Below are positions 34,900-42,584 of a DNA stretch of 64,000 nt, piece after piece. Made by a program: the position numbers and the translations under genes. The notes under the pieces were generated by a model, which was not told the origin of the DNA, made no database searches, and saw only the letters and a program-made list of their open reading frames with translations. The DNA is taken from contig NZ_LT732540.1 of NCBI RefSeq assembly GCF_900155635.1, positions 153,661 through 217,660 of the forward strand, read 5' to 3'. The DNA comes from Olsenella urininfantis (lineage in GTDB: Bacteria > Actinomycetota > Coriobacteriia > Coriobacteriales > Atopobiaceae). The first letter of the stretch is position 1, and each line of letters begins with the position of its first letter.

Positions 34900-36312
34900 A
34901 TGCTTACCTACGACATGGACCAGAGGGGCAGCAACACCCTCTACGCGTACCTGTACTCCTGCCTGCGCGCAGACATCGAGTCGGGCGAGCTAAGGCCGGG
35001 AGAGAGGCTGCCCTCCAAGCGGCCCTTCGCCCGTCACCTGGGCGTGAGCGTCATCACCGTGGAGGGGGCGTATCGCCAGCTCCTGGCCGAGGGCTACGTG
35101 GAGTCATTCGAGAGGCGCGGGCACTTCGTCTCGCGCAACCTGCCCGAGCGCGCGCCCGACGCAGCTCGGGCCAGAAGGCCCCCTGACCAGCGCGCCGCCG
35201 TGCCCCCGGTGGAGGAGGACCGTCTCTCGTCAGGGGCGCTCTTCCCCCTGAGCAGCTGGGCGCGCATCACGCGGGCGCTCCTGTCCGAGGAGGACGAGCG
35301 CTCGATCATGGCGGAGACCTCTCCTTTGGGGTCCTTGCGCCTGCGTGGGGCCATCTGCCACCAGCTGCGCCAGGCGCGCGGCCTTGTCGTGGAACCCTGG
35401 CAGGTGGTGGTGGGCGCGGGCTCCCAGCTGCTGGACGCCATGCTCGTGCAGCTGCTGGGCCGCGATCGGCTCTTTGCGGTGGAGGACCCCGGCTACCCGC
35501 AGCTCACGGCCCTCTACCAGGCCAACGGCGTTCGGGTGGCGCATGTTGCCGTGGACGGGGAGGGCATGCTCGTGGACGCCCTGCGCTCCTCGGGGGCCAG
35601 CGTGGCCCACGTGACGCCCTCGCACCAGTTCCCCACGGGCGTGGTCATGTCCGTGGGGCGTCGCTACGAGCTGCTCTCCTGGGCCTCCGAGGCACCGGGC
35701 CGCTACGTCATAGAGGATGACTACGACTGCGAGTTTCGTCTCTCGGGGCTGCCCGTACCTCCTCTGAGCTCGCTTGATGCCGAGGGGAGGGTCATCTACA
35801 CCAACACCTTCACCAAGAGCCTGGGACCCGCGTTTCGCATTGCCTATGCGGTGCTCCCCCCGGAGCTGGTTCACCTTTGGGGAGAGCGCCTGGGATTCTG
35901 CTATGGCAGCGTGGGCGCCATAGACCAGCTCGCGCTTGCGAGGGTCATCGAGTCTGGCAGCTTCGAGAGGCATGTCAACCGCATGCGCACGCGCTTCCGG
36001 CGCGTGCGCGACCAGCTGCTGGAGGCCCTGCGAGCCAGTGAGCTCGGGCCGCTCGTCAGCGTGCGCGCGCAGGACGCGGGTCTTCACTTTGTCCTGAGGC
36101 TTGCGCTGCCATCGCAGGCAGACGATGCGGAACTGGAGCGTCGCGCTCGGGAGGGGGGCGTTCCCCTGCGCGCCATGGCCGGCTTCTTTGCGTGCGGCTC
36201 CTCCCGTCGAGGGGCACCGCACGAGTTCATAGTGAGCTACTCGGGCGTCTCACCGGAGGAGACGGGGCGATTGGTCGAGGTGCTGGTGGATGTGGTACGA
36301 GACCTGCCCTAG
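34900..36312 (+). CDS. pdxR: MocR/PdxR-type regulator of vitamin B6 synthesis
   Basis: A 470-aa fusion. A GntR-type winged helix occupies about 10-80 (SGELRPGERLPSKRPFARHL, GVSVITVEGAYRQL). An aspartate-aminotransferase-fold domain occupies about 115-465. PLP-binding Lys306 lies in NTFTKSLGPAFRIAY, and the Asp/Tyr ring contacts are in YVIEDDYDCEFR. Proteins of this kind sense PLP and switch on pdxS. The divergent position and the repeats in the spacer support that role. The start MLTYDMDQRG matches the family's normal N-terminus. Confidence 0.88.
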   Translation: MLTYDMDQRGSNTLYAYLYSCLRADIESGELRPGERLPSKRPFARHLGVSVITVEGAYRQLLAEGYVESFERRGHFVSRNLPERAPDAARARRPPDQRAAVPPVEEDRLSSGALFPLSSWARITRALLSEEDERSIMAETSPLGSLRLRGAICHQLRQARGLVVEPWQVVVGAGSQLLDAMLVQLLGRDRLFAVEDPGYPQLTALYQANGVRVAHVAVDGEGMLVDALRSSGASVAHVTPSHQFPTGVVMSVGRRYELLSWASEAPGRYVIEDDYDCEFRLSGLPVPPLSSLDAEGRVIYTNTFTKSLGPAFRIAYAVLPPELVHLWGERLGFCYGSVGAIDQLALARVIESGSFERHVNRMRTRFRRVRDQLLEALRASELGPLVSVRAQDAGLHFVLRLALPSQADDAELERRAREGGVPLRAMAGFFACGSSRRGAPHEFIVSYSGVSPEETGRLVEVLVDVVRDLP

Positions 36313-36475
36313 CGTCTGCCCCGCAAGGAGGGGCGTGCGCCCATATGCCAAGCGCCCACGTTCTGCCGTGCAACTCGAGCGCGGCTTTCTGCATGTCGGT
36401 CATGTGGCGCATTCCGCATCGCATGCCGGACGTACCCTGTCCCCAAGCGGCGAGGCCTGGGAAAGGAAGGCGCAC

Positions 36476-36928
36476 ATGAAGGTTCGTCTGATAGAGGAGG
36501 AGGGGCGTCTGGGCATTGAGGTGGACGTCCGCAGCGCCCCTGGGGACCAGCGGGCCGCACGCATCGCGGAGCGTCTGTGCGCCCTGGACGCGCGCCTCGC
36601 GGTGTACGAGCCAGGCAGCATCAGGCGCCTGCTGCTGCCATTTGACCAGGTCCTCTTTCTGGAGTCCGAGGGCGACCATACCAAGGTGCACGTACGAGGC
36701 TCCTCCGCATGCGAGAGCGGCCTGCGCCTGGGAGAGCTGGAGGAAGCCCTTGAGGGAACGGAGTTCGTGCGCGTCTCCCGTCAGGTCATCGTCAACTTCG
36801 ACAGGGTCGCGTCAATCAGGCCCGAGCTCTACGGGAGGCTGGCACTGGGCCTTGAGGACGGGAGCGAGCTGCTTGTGACCAGGACATACGCTGCAGACAT
36901 CAAGGGAAGGCTGGGCATTGCCCGCTAG
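36476..36928 (+). CDS. LytTR-domain DNA-binding protein
   Basis: A 150-aa protein starting at the ATG 6 bases after AAAGGAAGG. The first 45 residues are a short N-terminal region (RLIEEEGRLGIEVDVRSAPG). The rest is a LytTR DNA-binding domain: VLFLESEGDHTKVHVRGSS, LGELEEALEGTEFVRVSRQV and NFDRVASIRPE. There is no receiver domain, so it is not phospho-regulated in the usual way. It is followed 32 bases later by a DUF3021-like membrane protein. This LytTR plus DUF3021 pair is a recurrent module in Firmicutes and Coriobacteria in which the membrane protein is thought to restrain the regulator. Confidence 0.85.
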   Translation: MKVRLIEEEGRLGIEVDVRSAPGDQRAARIAERLCALDARLAVYEPGSIRRLLLPFDQVLFLESEGDHTKVHVRGSSACESGLRLGELEEALEGTEFVRVSRQVIVNFDRVASIRPELYGRLALGLEDGSELLVTRTYAADIKGRLGIAR

Positions 36929-36960
36929 CCCCGCAAGAAATTGGACCAAGGAGGCTTCAC

Positions 36961-37434
36961 ATGTTCGACGACCGTGCTGACGAGATGGGCGAGGCGCGCC
37001 TGGGCGAGGCGATCTTCCGGGGCGTTTCGGCGGGATCCCTGATGGCCTGCGTCATGCAGCTGATCTACCTCCTCGTACTCATGGCGAGGGGTGGTGGCGA
37101 GATGGGCGTCCAGGTGTGCCTGAGCTGCATTGCGGCAGGCCTGGGCATGGGCCTGCTGCAACAGCTGTGGTTCAACTACGGCCTGCTTCCCAGGCTGGGC
37201 TACAGGACGCGCATCTTGGGCTTTGGCGTTACGGGGCTGGTGGTGCTGGGGGGCTGCGCCATTTTTGGCGAGTGGGTCCCCCTGGCTCAGGGAGTTGGCC
37301 CGTGGCTTGGGTTCGTGCTGCTTTACCTGGCGATCCTTGTCGCGTTCACCGTGACCATATCCTGGATGATGAAGAGGCGTGGGGCAAGCTATGCGGAGCG
37401 TCTCGGGGAGTACCGCCGCAGGCGCGGGCTGTAG
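36961..37434 (+). CDS. DUF3021-like four-span membrane protein
   Basis: A 157-aa membrane protein with four hydrophobic spans (about 20-45, 55-75, 90-110, 120-145) and a basic C-terminal tail (MKRRGASYAERLGEYRRRRG). Size, topology and the adjacent LytTR gene match DUF3021. GGAGG at 36950-36954 gives a good start. It probably modulates the LytTR protein. No catalytic residue is apparent. Confidence 0.75.
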   Translation: MFDDRADEMGEARLGEAIFRGVSAGSLMACVMQLIYLLVLMARGGGEMGVQVCLSCIAAGLGMGLLQQLWFNYGLLPRLGYRTRILGFGVTGLVVLGGCAIFGEWVPLAQGVGPWLGFVLLYLAILVAFTVTISWMMKRRGASYAERLGEYRRRRGL

Positions 37435-37505
37435 GGCCGCCGCTTTGGGTCGTTCTCCTGCGGACCGGCAAGCCATGACCCCCTCGTCCAGAACGTGTGC
37501 TCACA

Positions 37506-37543
37506 GGCAAGCTAGTAAGCTATAGTTAACTTACTAGCTTGCC
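37506..37543. promoter_or_regulatory. Perfect 14-bp inverted repeat around a TATAGTTAA core
   Basis: GGCAAGCTAGTAAG (37506-37519) and its exact complement (37530-37543) enclose CTATAGTTAA. The AT core could be a -10 box inside a regulator site, as in the palindrome at 6931-6995. It precedes a methyltransferase gene whose front end is missing. Confidence 0.6.
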
Positions 37544-37545
37544 GC

Positions 37546-37899
37546 GTGAGCGGCAGGTCACGGATGAGACGGGGTGCGGGCGCCGTGAGGCTCGCCTTTC
37601 CCGACGAGAGCTTCGATGCCGTCACCAGCAACTACGTCTATCACAACATTACGGGCCACGACCACAGGGAGCTCCTTCTCGAGACGCTGCGCGTGCTCAA
37701 GAAGGGCGGTTGCTTTGCCATTCACGACCTCATGCGCCGCTCTCACTACGGAGAATTCGAGACGTCTCGCCAGCAGCTGCTGGATATGGGCTTCGAGAGG
37801 GTCGAGGTCATCGACACGACGAACGGCATGCTCATGAGCCGTCGAGAGGCCTCGATTCTGTGGCTGGGGGACTCAGGGCTGCTTGTTGGCAGGAAGTAG
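37546..37899 (+). pseudogene. C-terminal fragment of a class I SAM methyltransferase
   Basis: Only the last two thirds of the methyltransferase fold is present: LAFPDESFDAVTSNYVYHNI (motif IV region), ETLRVLKKGGCFAIHD (motif V/VI) and a C-terminal strand pair. The glycine-rich SAM-binding motif I and everything before it are absent, and the sequence upstream is a 38-bp inverted repeat rather than coding DNA. The frame can open at a GTG at 37546 but has no ribosome site. It cannot bind SAM. The loss may be a deletion whose endpoint is the palindrome. Confidence 0.75.
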
Positions 37900-37920
37900 A
37901 GGCGCGACCACGGCGCCTTT

Positions 37921-38550
37921 CTACCGTGCGTCTGCCAGGTGCAGAAGCTGCTCCGGGGAGTGCAGCACAAAGTCTGCCGCGGGACAGGTGATGTGAGAGC
38001 CGTTCCAGGCCACCAGGGCAGACTTCACGCCTGCGGCGTTCGCGCAGGCGATGTCTCCTGGCATGTCACCCACGTAGACAGTCTCCTCGGGCGCCGACCC
38101 CGTGAGCTCCAGGTACTTGAGCAGGGGGTCCGCCTCGGGCTTGTGCCGGGCGGTGTCCTCCTCCAGCACCACCACGTCCAGCAGCTCACCAAGGCCAAAG
38201 TCCGAGAAGAACCGGTGGTACTCGGCCCTGTCTCGCGAGGAGACGGCACCGACCGCACGTCCCGCCGCCCTCAGGGAGAGGAGTGCCTCGCGCACGCCAG
38301 GGAAGAAGCCCGCCCCTGTGGCATGGCGCGCGTAGGCGTCTCGCCAACGTGGGCCGAAGTCCTCGTCAACCTGCGCTCTCGCGCTTGCGACGCCCGCCTC
38401 GTTGGTCACGCCCAGCACGCCGCGCAGCTCGTCCAGCTCACGGGCGTAGCCGTAGCCTGCGAGCGTGTCCTGCCAGGTCAGAAGTACGGCCCTCTCGGTG
38501 TCAATGAGCGTGCCATCCAGGTCGAAGGCGAAGTTCCTGATCGCCGGCAT
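37921..38550 (-). CDS. HAD-family phosphatase (phosphoglycolate phosphatase-like)
   Basis: A 209-aa hydrolase. Motif I is FAFDLDGTLID, motif II is GAVSSRD (about 100-106), motif III Lys is in ARHKPEADPL, and motif IV is VYVGDMPGDIACAN. The helical cap between motif I and motif II is the Gph/PgmB type. Substrate is not predictable; phosphoglycolate, pyrophosphate or a sugar phosphate are all possible. The promoter side faces 267 bases that hold one copy of the 72-bp palindromic element. Confidence 0.88.
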   Translation of the reverse strand: MPAIRNFAFDLDGTLIDTERAVLLTWQDTLAGYGYARELDELRGVLGVTNEAGVASARAQVDEDFGPRWRDAYARHATGAGFFPGVREALLSLRAAGRAVGAVSSRDRAEYHRFFSDFGLGELLDVVVLEEDTARHKPEADPLLKYLELTGSAPEETVYVGDMPGDIACANAAGVKSALVAWNGSHITCPAADFVLHSPEQLLHLADAR

Positions 38551-38706
38551 GCTTGTTGCTCCTTGTCGCCGCGCTGCCCGTATGATTGCGTCGAAAATAC
38601 CGACAGGAGTTAGATAACGATGTTCTTATTTATACTCTTTGCCGATTAATATATCTACATGGAGAAGCTCATTGCCCCGCACGACTGACCTCGTGTCCCA
38701 CGCTCG

Positions 38707-38778
38707 CCCATACCATAGGTTTAGTACCGCTTTTCACTCCCATGGGGCTTGAAGGTGGTACTAAAACTACGGTATGGG
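38707..38778. repeat. 72-bp palindromic repeat element, copy 1
   Basis: The 30-base ends form an inverted repeat with about six mismatches (CCCATACCATAGGTTTAGTA at the left end). The centre contains CCCATGGGG. The core ATACCGTAGTTYTAGTACC and the overall length match the second copy at 56050-56122. It lies in the spacer between the MerR and HAD genes. No coding capacity. Confidence 0.8.
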
Positions 38779-38817
38779 GAGGGACGGGGAGAAAGACCGC
38801 GAGAGAGACGCTGCTTT

Positions 38818-39555
38818 CTAGGAGCGTGCTGCCACGAAGGCCGCTATGGCATCGCGGGCGTACTGTGCCACGCCCTCGCCAAACCTGTCGATGTTCTTCC
38901 TGAAGCGCGGATCGGCCGAGTAGCCCCTGCCAATGCAGCCGAAGACCTCGAGCGAGCAATCGAAGGAATAGGTCCTGATGTGCTGCCCGATGCCCTCGGC
39001 AATTGCCTGGTTCTGGGCGTCGTCTGCGGGAATGCCCTGCTCGAGGTTGCGTGCCAGCGCGAAGAAAGCCTTGTTGAACCCAGCTGCCACCTCCTCCTCG
39101 TGCCCGGCCTGCCTGCGATGGGACTCGTCCACTACCGCGTCTCCGTAGCGCTCGCGCGCCTCGTGGTCGTACTCCTGGTTGTCCTGCCAGGTGAATCCCG
39201 CAAACTTCTCCTCATTGCTCATGCGTATCTGTCCCTTCTGGCTCTTGATGGTCTTGCGCAGCGTGTCGATGAGGGCCGAGAGGCGCACCTGCTCCGCCTC
39301 CATCAGTCCCAGCTGCTCCTGGAGGAGCTCGAGGCGCCCTCCCTCCGCACGATCAAGCAGCCCTGCGATCTTTTTGAGCGAAAACCCCAGGTAGCGGTAG
39401 TAGAGAATGCTCTGGAGGCGTTCCAGGTCCTCGTCGCTGTAGAGGCGGTATCCGTTCTCCTGCTTCTGCGGACAGAGCAGCCCGATGCTGTCGTAGTGAT
39501 GCAGCGTGCGCACGGAGACCTTGGCCATCTGTGCGACTTCTCTTACCTGATACAT
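38818..39555 (-). CDS. TipAL-type MerR-family regulator
   Basis: A 245-aa regulator from ATG 39555 (GGGAGGAG just upstream). The N-terminal MerR winged helix reads YQVREVAQMAKVSVRTLHHY and DSIGLLCPQKQENGYRLYSD. A long dimerisation helix runs to about 115. The C-terminal TipAS domain (about 120-245; EKFAGFTWQDNQEYDHEARE) binds thiopeptide-like or other hydrophobic compounds in relatives. A perfect 11-bp inverted repeat lies directly upstream and is the obvious autoregulatory operator. It probably governs itself and a drug-response gene not identified here. Confidence 0.9.
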   Translation of the reverse strand: MYQVREVAQMAKVSVRTLHHYDSIGLLCPQKQENGYRLYSDEDLERLQSILYYRYLGFSLKKIAGLLDRAEGGRLELLQEQLGLMEAEQVRLSALIDTLRKTIKSQKGQIRMSNEEKFAGFTWQDNQEYDHEARERYGDAVVDESHRRQAGHEEEVAAGFNKAFFALARNLEQGIPADDAQNQAIAEGIGQHIRTYSFDCSLEVFGCIGRGYSADPRFRKNIDRFGEGVAQYARDAIAAFVAARS

Positions 39556-39567
39556 GGCTCCTCCCTT

Positions 39568-39592
39568 CGTGAGCCTGTTATACAGGCTCACG
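39568..39592 (-). promoter_or_regulatory. MerR-type operator of the TipAL-like gene
   Basis: CGTGAGCCTGT (39568-39578), TAT, ACAGGCTCACG (39582-39592): a perfect inverted repeat with 3-base centre, 13 bases before the start codon. The dyad is typical of MerR-family binding sites. Confidence 0.85.
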
Positions 39593-39783
39593 CTACGTGA
39601 GGGTCAAGCGCAAACATACAATTTCTTTTGAGCCCTCGCGCACCGCCACGAGGATGCACGGCCTGCGGGCATTGAGCTTGGCGCCTGCGGGGCACATGTG
39701 GGTCCTGAGACATCTGAAGGATGCGCGTCCGGCCGGGTAGACTCCCGAAAACAGGAGCCCACATGTCCCAAGGAGATGCCTAG

Positions 39784-40449
39784 ATGATCGACCTGCAGCA
39801 GGCAATGCTCGAGCGCCACTCCGTTCGCAGCTACACTGACAGGCCCCTGGATGGGGAGGTCCTTGACCAGCTCAGGGCCTATATCGACCAACTTAACGCC
39901 CGGAGCGGCCTGCACCTGCAGCTGGTGCTAAACGAACCCGAGGCCTTTGGCGGCATGCTCGCCCACTACGGCAGGTTCTCTGGCGTCACCAGCTACCTGG
40001 CCCTGGTTGGCCTCGACGGTCCCTGCCTCGAGGAGGACTGCGGCTACTTTGGCGAGAAGTTCGTGCTTTACGCCCAGCGGCTGGGCCTCAACAGCTGTTG
40101 GGTAGGTGGAACCTTCAAGAAGGTCCCCTCGGCGTTCTCGCTGGCAGAGGGCGAGAAGCTCTGCCTGGTGATAGCCCTGGGCTATGGCCAGACGCAGGGT
40201 CGCCCTCACAGGGGGAAGCCTATCTCGCGCCTGAGCCGCACGCGGGACATGCCGGAGTGGTTTGTCCGTGGCGTGGAGGCCGCGGCCCTTGCTCCCACCG
40301 CACTCAACCAGCAGAAGTTCAGCTTTGAGCTGACCGGCGACAAGGTCCTCGCCCGTGCCGGCATAGGCCCCTTCTCAAAGGTTGACCTGGGAATTGCAAA
40401 GCTCCACTTCGAGCTGGGCTCGGGCAGGGACTCCTCGGTCTGGCTCTAG
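39784..40449 (+). CDS. Nitroreductase-family flavoprotein
   Basis: A 221-aa FMN-dependent oxidoreductase of the TM1586-type nitroreductase fold. The N-terminal AMLERHSVRSYTDRPLD is the FMN phosphate-binding RRS/RHS motif. GLNSCWVGGTFKK and LVIALGYGQTQGRPHR are the second FMN-contact region, and APTALNQQKFSFEL the third. The fold appears complete in one chain. Natural substrate unknown. AAGGAG precedes the ATG by 7 bases. The 3' end overlaps the convergent RsmJ gene by 4 bases. Confidence 0.88.
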   Translation: MIDLQQAMLERHSVRSYTDRPLDGEVLDQLRAYIDQLNARSGLHLQLVLNEPEAFGGMLAHYGRFSGVTSYLALVGLDGPCLEEDCGYFGEKFVLYAQRLGLNSCWVGGTFKKVPSAFSLAEGEKLCLVIALGYGQTQGRPHRGKPISRLSRTRDMPEWFVRGVEAAALAPTALNQQKFSFELTGDKVLARAGIGPFSKVDLGIAKLHFELGSGRDSSVWL

Positions 40450-41198
40450 GCCTCAGTTCTCCTGGGCGGCACCAGGCAGTCATAGCGGACTGCCTTGCCT
40501 GTCAGGGAATAGCTGGGCTTCACGCCGCAGAGCAGCGGCCCCTTGGGCGGTCTCTTCACGACGACCTTTCGGGGACGTGCGGCCAAGGCGGCGCCCAGCA
40601 GCTCCCTCTCGTCGGTGGCGGGCCCCTCAAGCAAGTGCATGAGCTGGAACTTCTTCTTCACCTGGGCGCTCTTGGTTCGTGCCGGGAACATGGGGTCAAG
40701 CAGCACCACGTCAGGCGCGAGTCCCGGCAGCTCGCGGATGCTGTCCGCATGCCTGAGCTCCATGCGCCCGATCACACTTGCCAGCTCGGGCAGTTGGCTG
40801 GCGCGTTTGAGCGCGTCCGCCAGCAGGGTTGCGATGACGGGGTTTCTCTCGTACATGATCACCGAGAACCCCGCGGCGGCCAGCAGGAGCGAGTCCTCTC
40901 CCAATCCCGCCGTGGCGTCCACCGCCACAGGCTCCTTGACTCCCCTCACGCGCGTCGCGCGCACGAGCAGCTCATGGTCGAGCGCTGCGGGGCGCAGCCT
41001 CCTCAGCAGGCGGGAGAAGTCAGCCCGCATGCTGAGCTGGCCCGCCGACAGCGATATGCCCTCGTCTCCTACTACGAGCAGAGCCCCCACCTTGCACCCA
41101 GCCGCGTCCTCCATGAGCGGAAGACCCAGCTGTCCGGCAAGCTCCTGTGCCTGCCTGGCGTGCTCTTGACCCTGTGCGCAGACGGAGAGGCCCGCCAT
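40446..41198 (-). CDS. rsmJ: 16S rRNA (guanine1516-N2) methyltransferase
   Basis: A 250-aa SAM methyltransferase. Motif I is AVDATAGLGEDSLLLAAAG, followed by YERNPVIATLLADAL and the catalytic-region LDPMFPARTKSAQVKKKF, all characteristic of RsmJ. Its size is normal. The family is common in Proteobacteria and less so in Actinobacteria, so transfer is possible, although base composition looks like that of its neighbours. It lies 1 base after the flavin reductase gene on the same strand and is probably co-transcribed with it. Confidence 0.88.
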   Translation of the reverse strand: MAGLSVCAQGQEHARQAQELAGQLGLPLMEDAAGCKVGALLVVGDEGISLSAGQLSMRADFSRLLRRLRPAALDHELLVRATRVRGVKEPVAVDATAGLGEDSLLLAAAGFSVIMYERNPVIATLLADALKRASQLPELASVIGRMELRHADSIRELPGLAPDVVLLDPMFPARTKSAQVKKKFQLMHLLEGPATDERELLGAALAARPRKVVVKRPPKGPLLCGVKPSYSLTGKAVRYDCLVPPRRTEA

Positions 41199-41199
41199 G

Positions 41200-41748
41200 C
41201 TAGCCCTCGATCACGTAGGCGTTCACGATCTGTCCGTACACCATGTAGTGCGGGTCTCGGTTGGAGCCGCACTCCGTGCTGGCGACGTCTTGGGGGTAGT
41301 AGCGCTCCGCGATGTCCGCAGGGTAGAGGCTGGGGTCCTCGAGCTGCTGGTAGATGACCTTGCACTCCAGAGTGAGGGGCAGCTGCGCCACGCCGGGCAC
41401 GGACACCAACCTGGAGTCCACCAGGTCGAGCCCCGCCAGTGCGACCTTGTCTACCTCGTTTCCGTGGTTGCGTCCGCAGATGCCCAGGATGCGCTTGTCG
41501 AAGTCATCGCAAAGCGGCACGTTGATGGTGAACTCCGGGTTCTGCTCGAGCATCCGGGCGGTGAATCGGCTGGTGCGCACGTAGCTCACGAACACGGGTC
41601 GTCCCCAGTTGGTGCCCAGCGTGCCCCAGGCTATGGTCATGCAGTTGACCTTCTCGCCCGCCTTGGTGGTGAGCAGCACCCCCTGGGGGAGCGCCGAGAC
41701 GATCTGGCTTGCGTAGTCGCTGTGGTTGACGTCGCGTGTGCTGGGCAT
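41200..41748 (-). CDS. Flavin reductase-like FMN-binding protein
   Basis: A 182-aa flavoprotein of the flavin reductase (FMN-binding split barrel) family. VNCMTIAWGTLGTNWGRPVF and VSYVRTSRFTARMLEQNPEF form the FMN site, and the C-terminus has DPHYMVYGQIVNAYV. Such stand-alone proteins reduce flavin or act on small unknown substrates. The ATG at 41748 follows GAGGAGAG. The stop abuts the rsmJ start. Confidence 0.85.
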   Translation of the reverse strand: MPSTRDVNHSDYASQIVSALPQGVLLTTKAGEKVNCMTIAWGTLGTNWGRPVFVSYVRTSRFTARMLEQNPEFTINVPLCDDFDKRILGICGRNHGNEVDKVALAGLDLVDSRLVSVPGVAQLPLTLECKVIYQQLEDPSLYPADIAERYYPQDVASTECGSNRDPHYMVYGQIVNAYVIEG

Positions 41749-41804
41749 GGTGGCATCTCTCCTCCGTCGGGTGTGGGTCCATCATAGCCCTGCCGCCCGC
41801 AGCT

Positions 41805-42449
41805 CTAGCGCGGCTTGCGCATGACCGCATGGAGGTGCCAGGCCCTGTCGTTCACGAAGCGCTCCATCTCGAGGTCCGCGCGCTCGCAGAACGCCTCGAT
41901 CTCCCCTTTGGAGTAGATGCGCACATCGCCCTTGCGCATGAGGTTCGCCAGGGGGAGCTCTACATGGTTCACCACCCAGCGCAGCAGGGCGTTGCCCGTG
42001 CTGTCGTTCAGGACCAGCTTGCCGCCGGGCACCAGCACGCGGGAGACGCTGTCGAAGAAGTCCTGGGGGTTGGGGTAGTGGTGGAAGCTCATGGAGCAGA
42101 TCACCACGTCGAAGGAGGCGTCCTCAAAGGGCAGCCTCTCGCAGTCACCAACCACGAAGCGGGCGTTCGGCAGCCGCTTCGCCTGGGCCACCTCGATCAT
42201 CTTGGGGGTGAGGTCTATGCCCGTATAGCTGCGCTCGGGCCAGCGCTGGCTCAGGAGGGAGACCATGGGGCCGGTTCCGCAGCCGCAGTCGAGCAGCCTC
42301 GAGAAGGGCTCCCTCTCGAGCTCGCCGAGGATGATCTCGTACTCGTTCCGGCAGAGCTTGTAGACGCCCGCCTCATCGCCCTCGAAGCCCTCGGCGGCCT
42401 TGGTGAACTCCTCTACGGAAAGTGCCTTGTACTGCTCTGACGTGCGCAT
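41805..42449 (-). CDS. Class I SAM-dependent methyltransferase (UbiE/Methyltransf_11 type)
   Basis: A 214-aa enzyme; ATG at 42449 follows GGAGGAG, and codons further upstream in frame are not supported. Motif I is RLLDCGCGTGPMV, motif II region GIDLTPKMIEVAQ, motif IV DASFDVVICSMSFHHYPNP and post-motif VLVPGGKLVLND. Substrate unknown. A CAACTTACTTTTT tract upstream at about 42465-42477 (minus strand) resembles AT-rich promoter words seen elsewhere in this window. Confidence 0.85.
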   Translation of the reverse strand: MRTSEQYKALSVEEFTKAAEGFEGDEAGVYKLCRNEYEIILGELEREPFSRLLDCGCGTGPMVSLLSQRWPERSYTGIDLTPKMIEVAQAKRLPNARFVVGDCERLPFEDASFDVVICSMSFHHYPNPQDFFDSVSRVLVPGGKLVLNDSTGNALLRWVVNHVELPLANLMRKGDVRIYSKGEIEAFCERADLEMERFVNDRAWHLHAVMRKPR

Positions 42450-42584
42450 GCAATCTCCTCCCTCAAAAAGTAAGTTGAGAGTAACAAATATCGTCCCTCG
42501 TGAGCGCCAGCTTGCGGTGGACGCAGGGACGGCACGGAGCCTACAATCTACGAAAGGAAGCACAGGGGACGGGGGAACTGCGCA

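Noticed and set aside
38707..38778. Palindrome considered as a Rho-independent terminator
   Set aside because: No T-tract follows on either strand, and the same core recurs at 56050-56122 in a different context, so a repeat element fits better.
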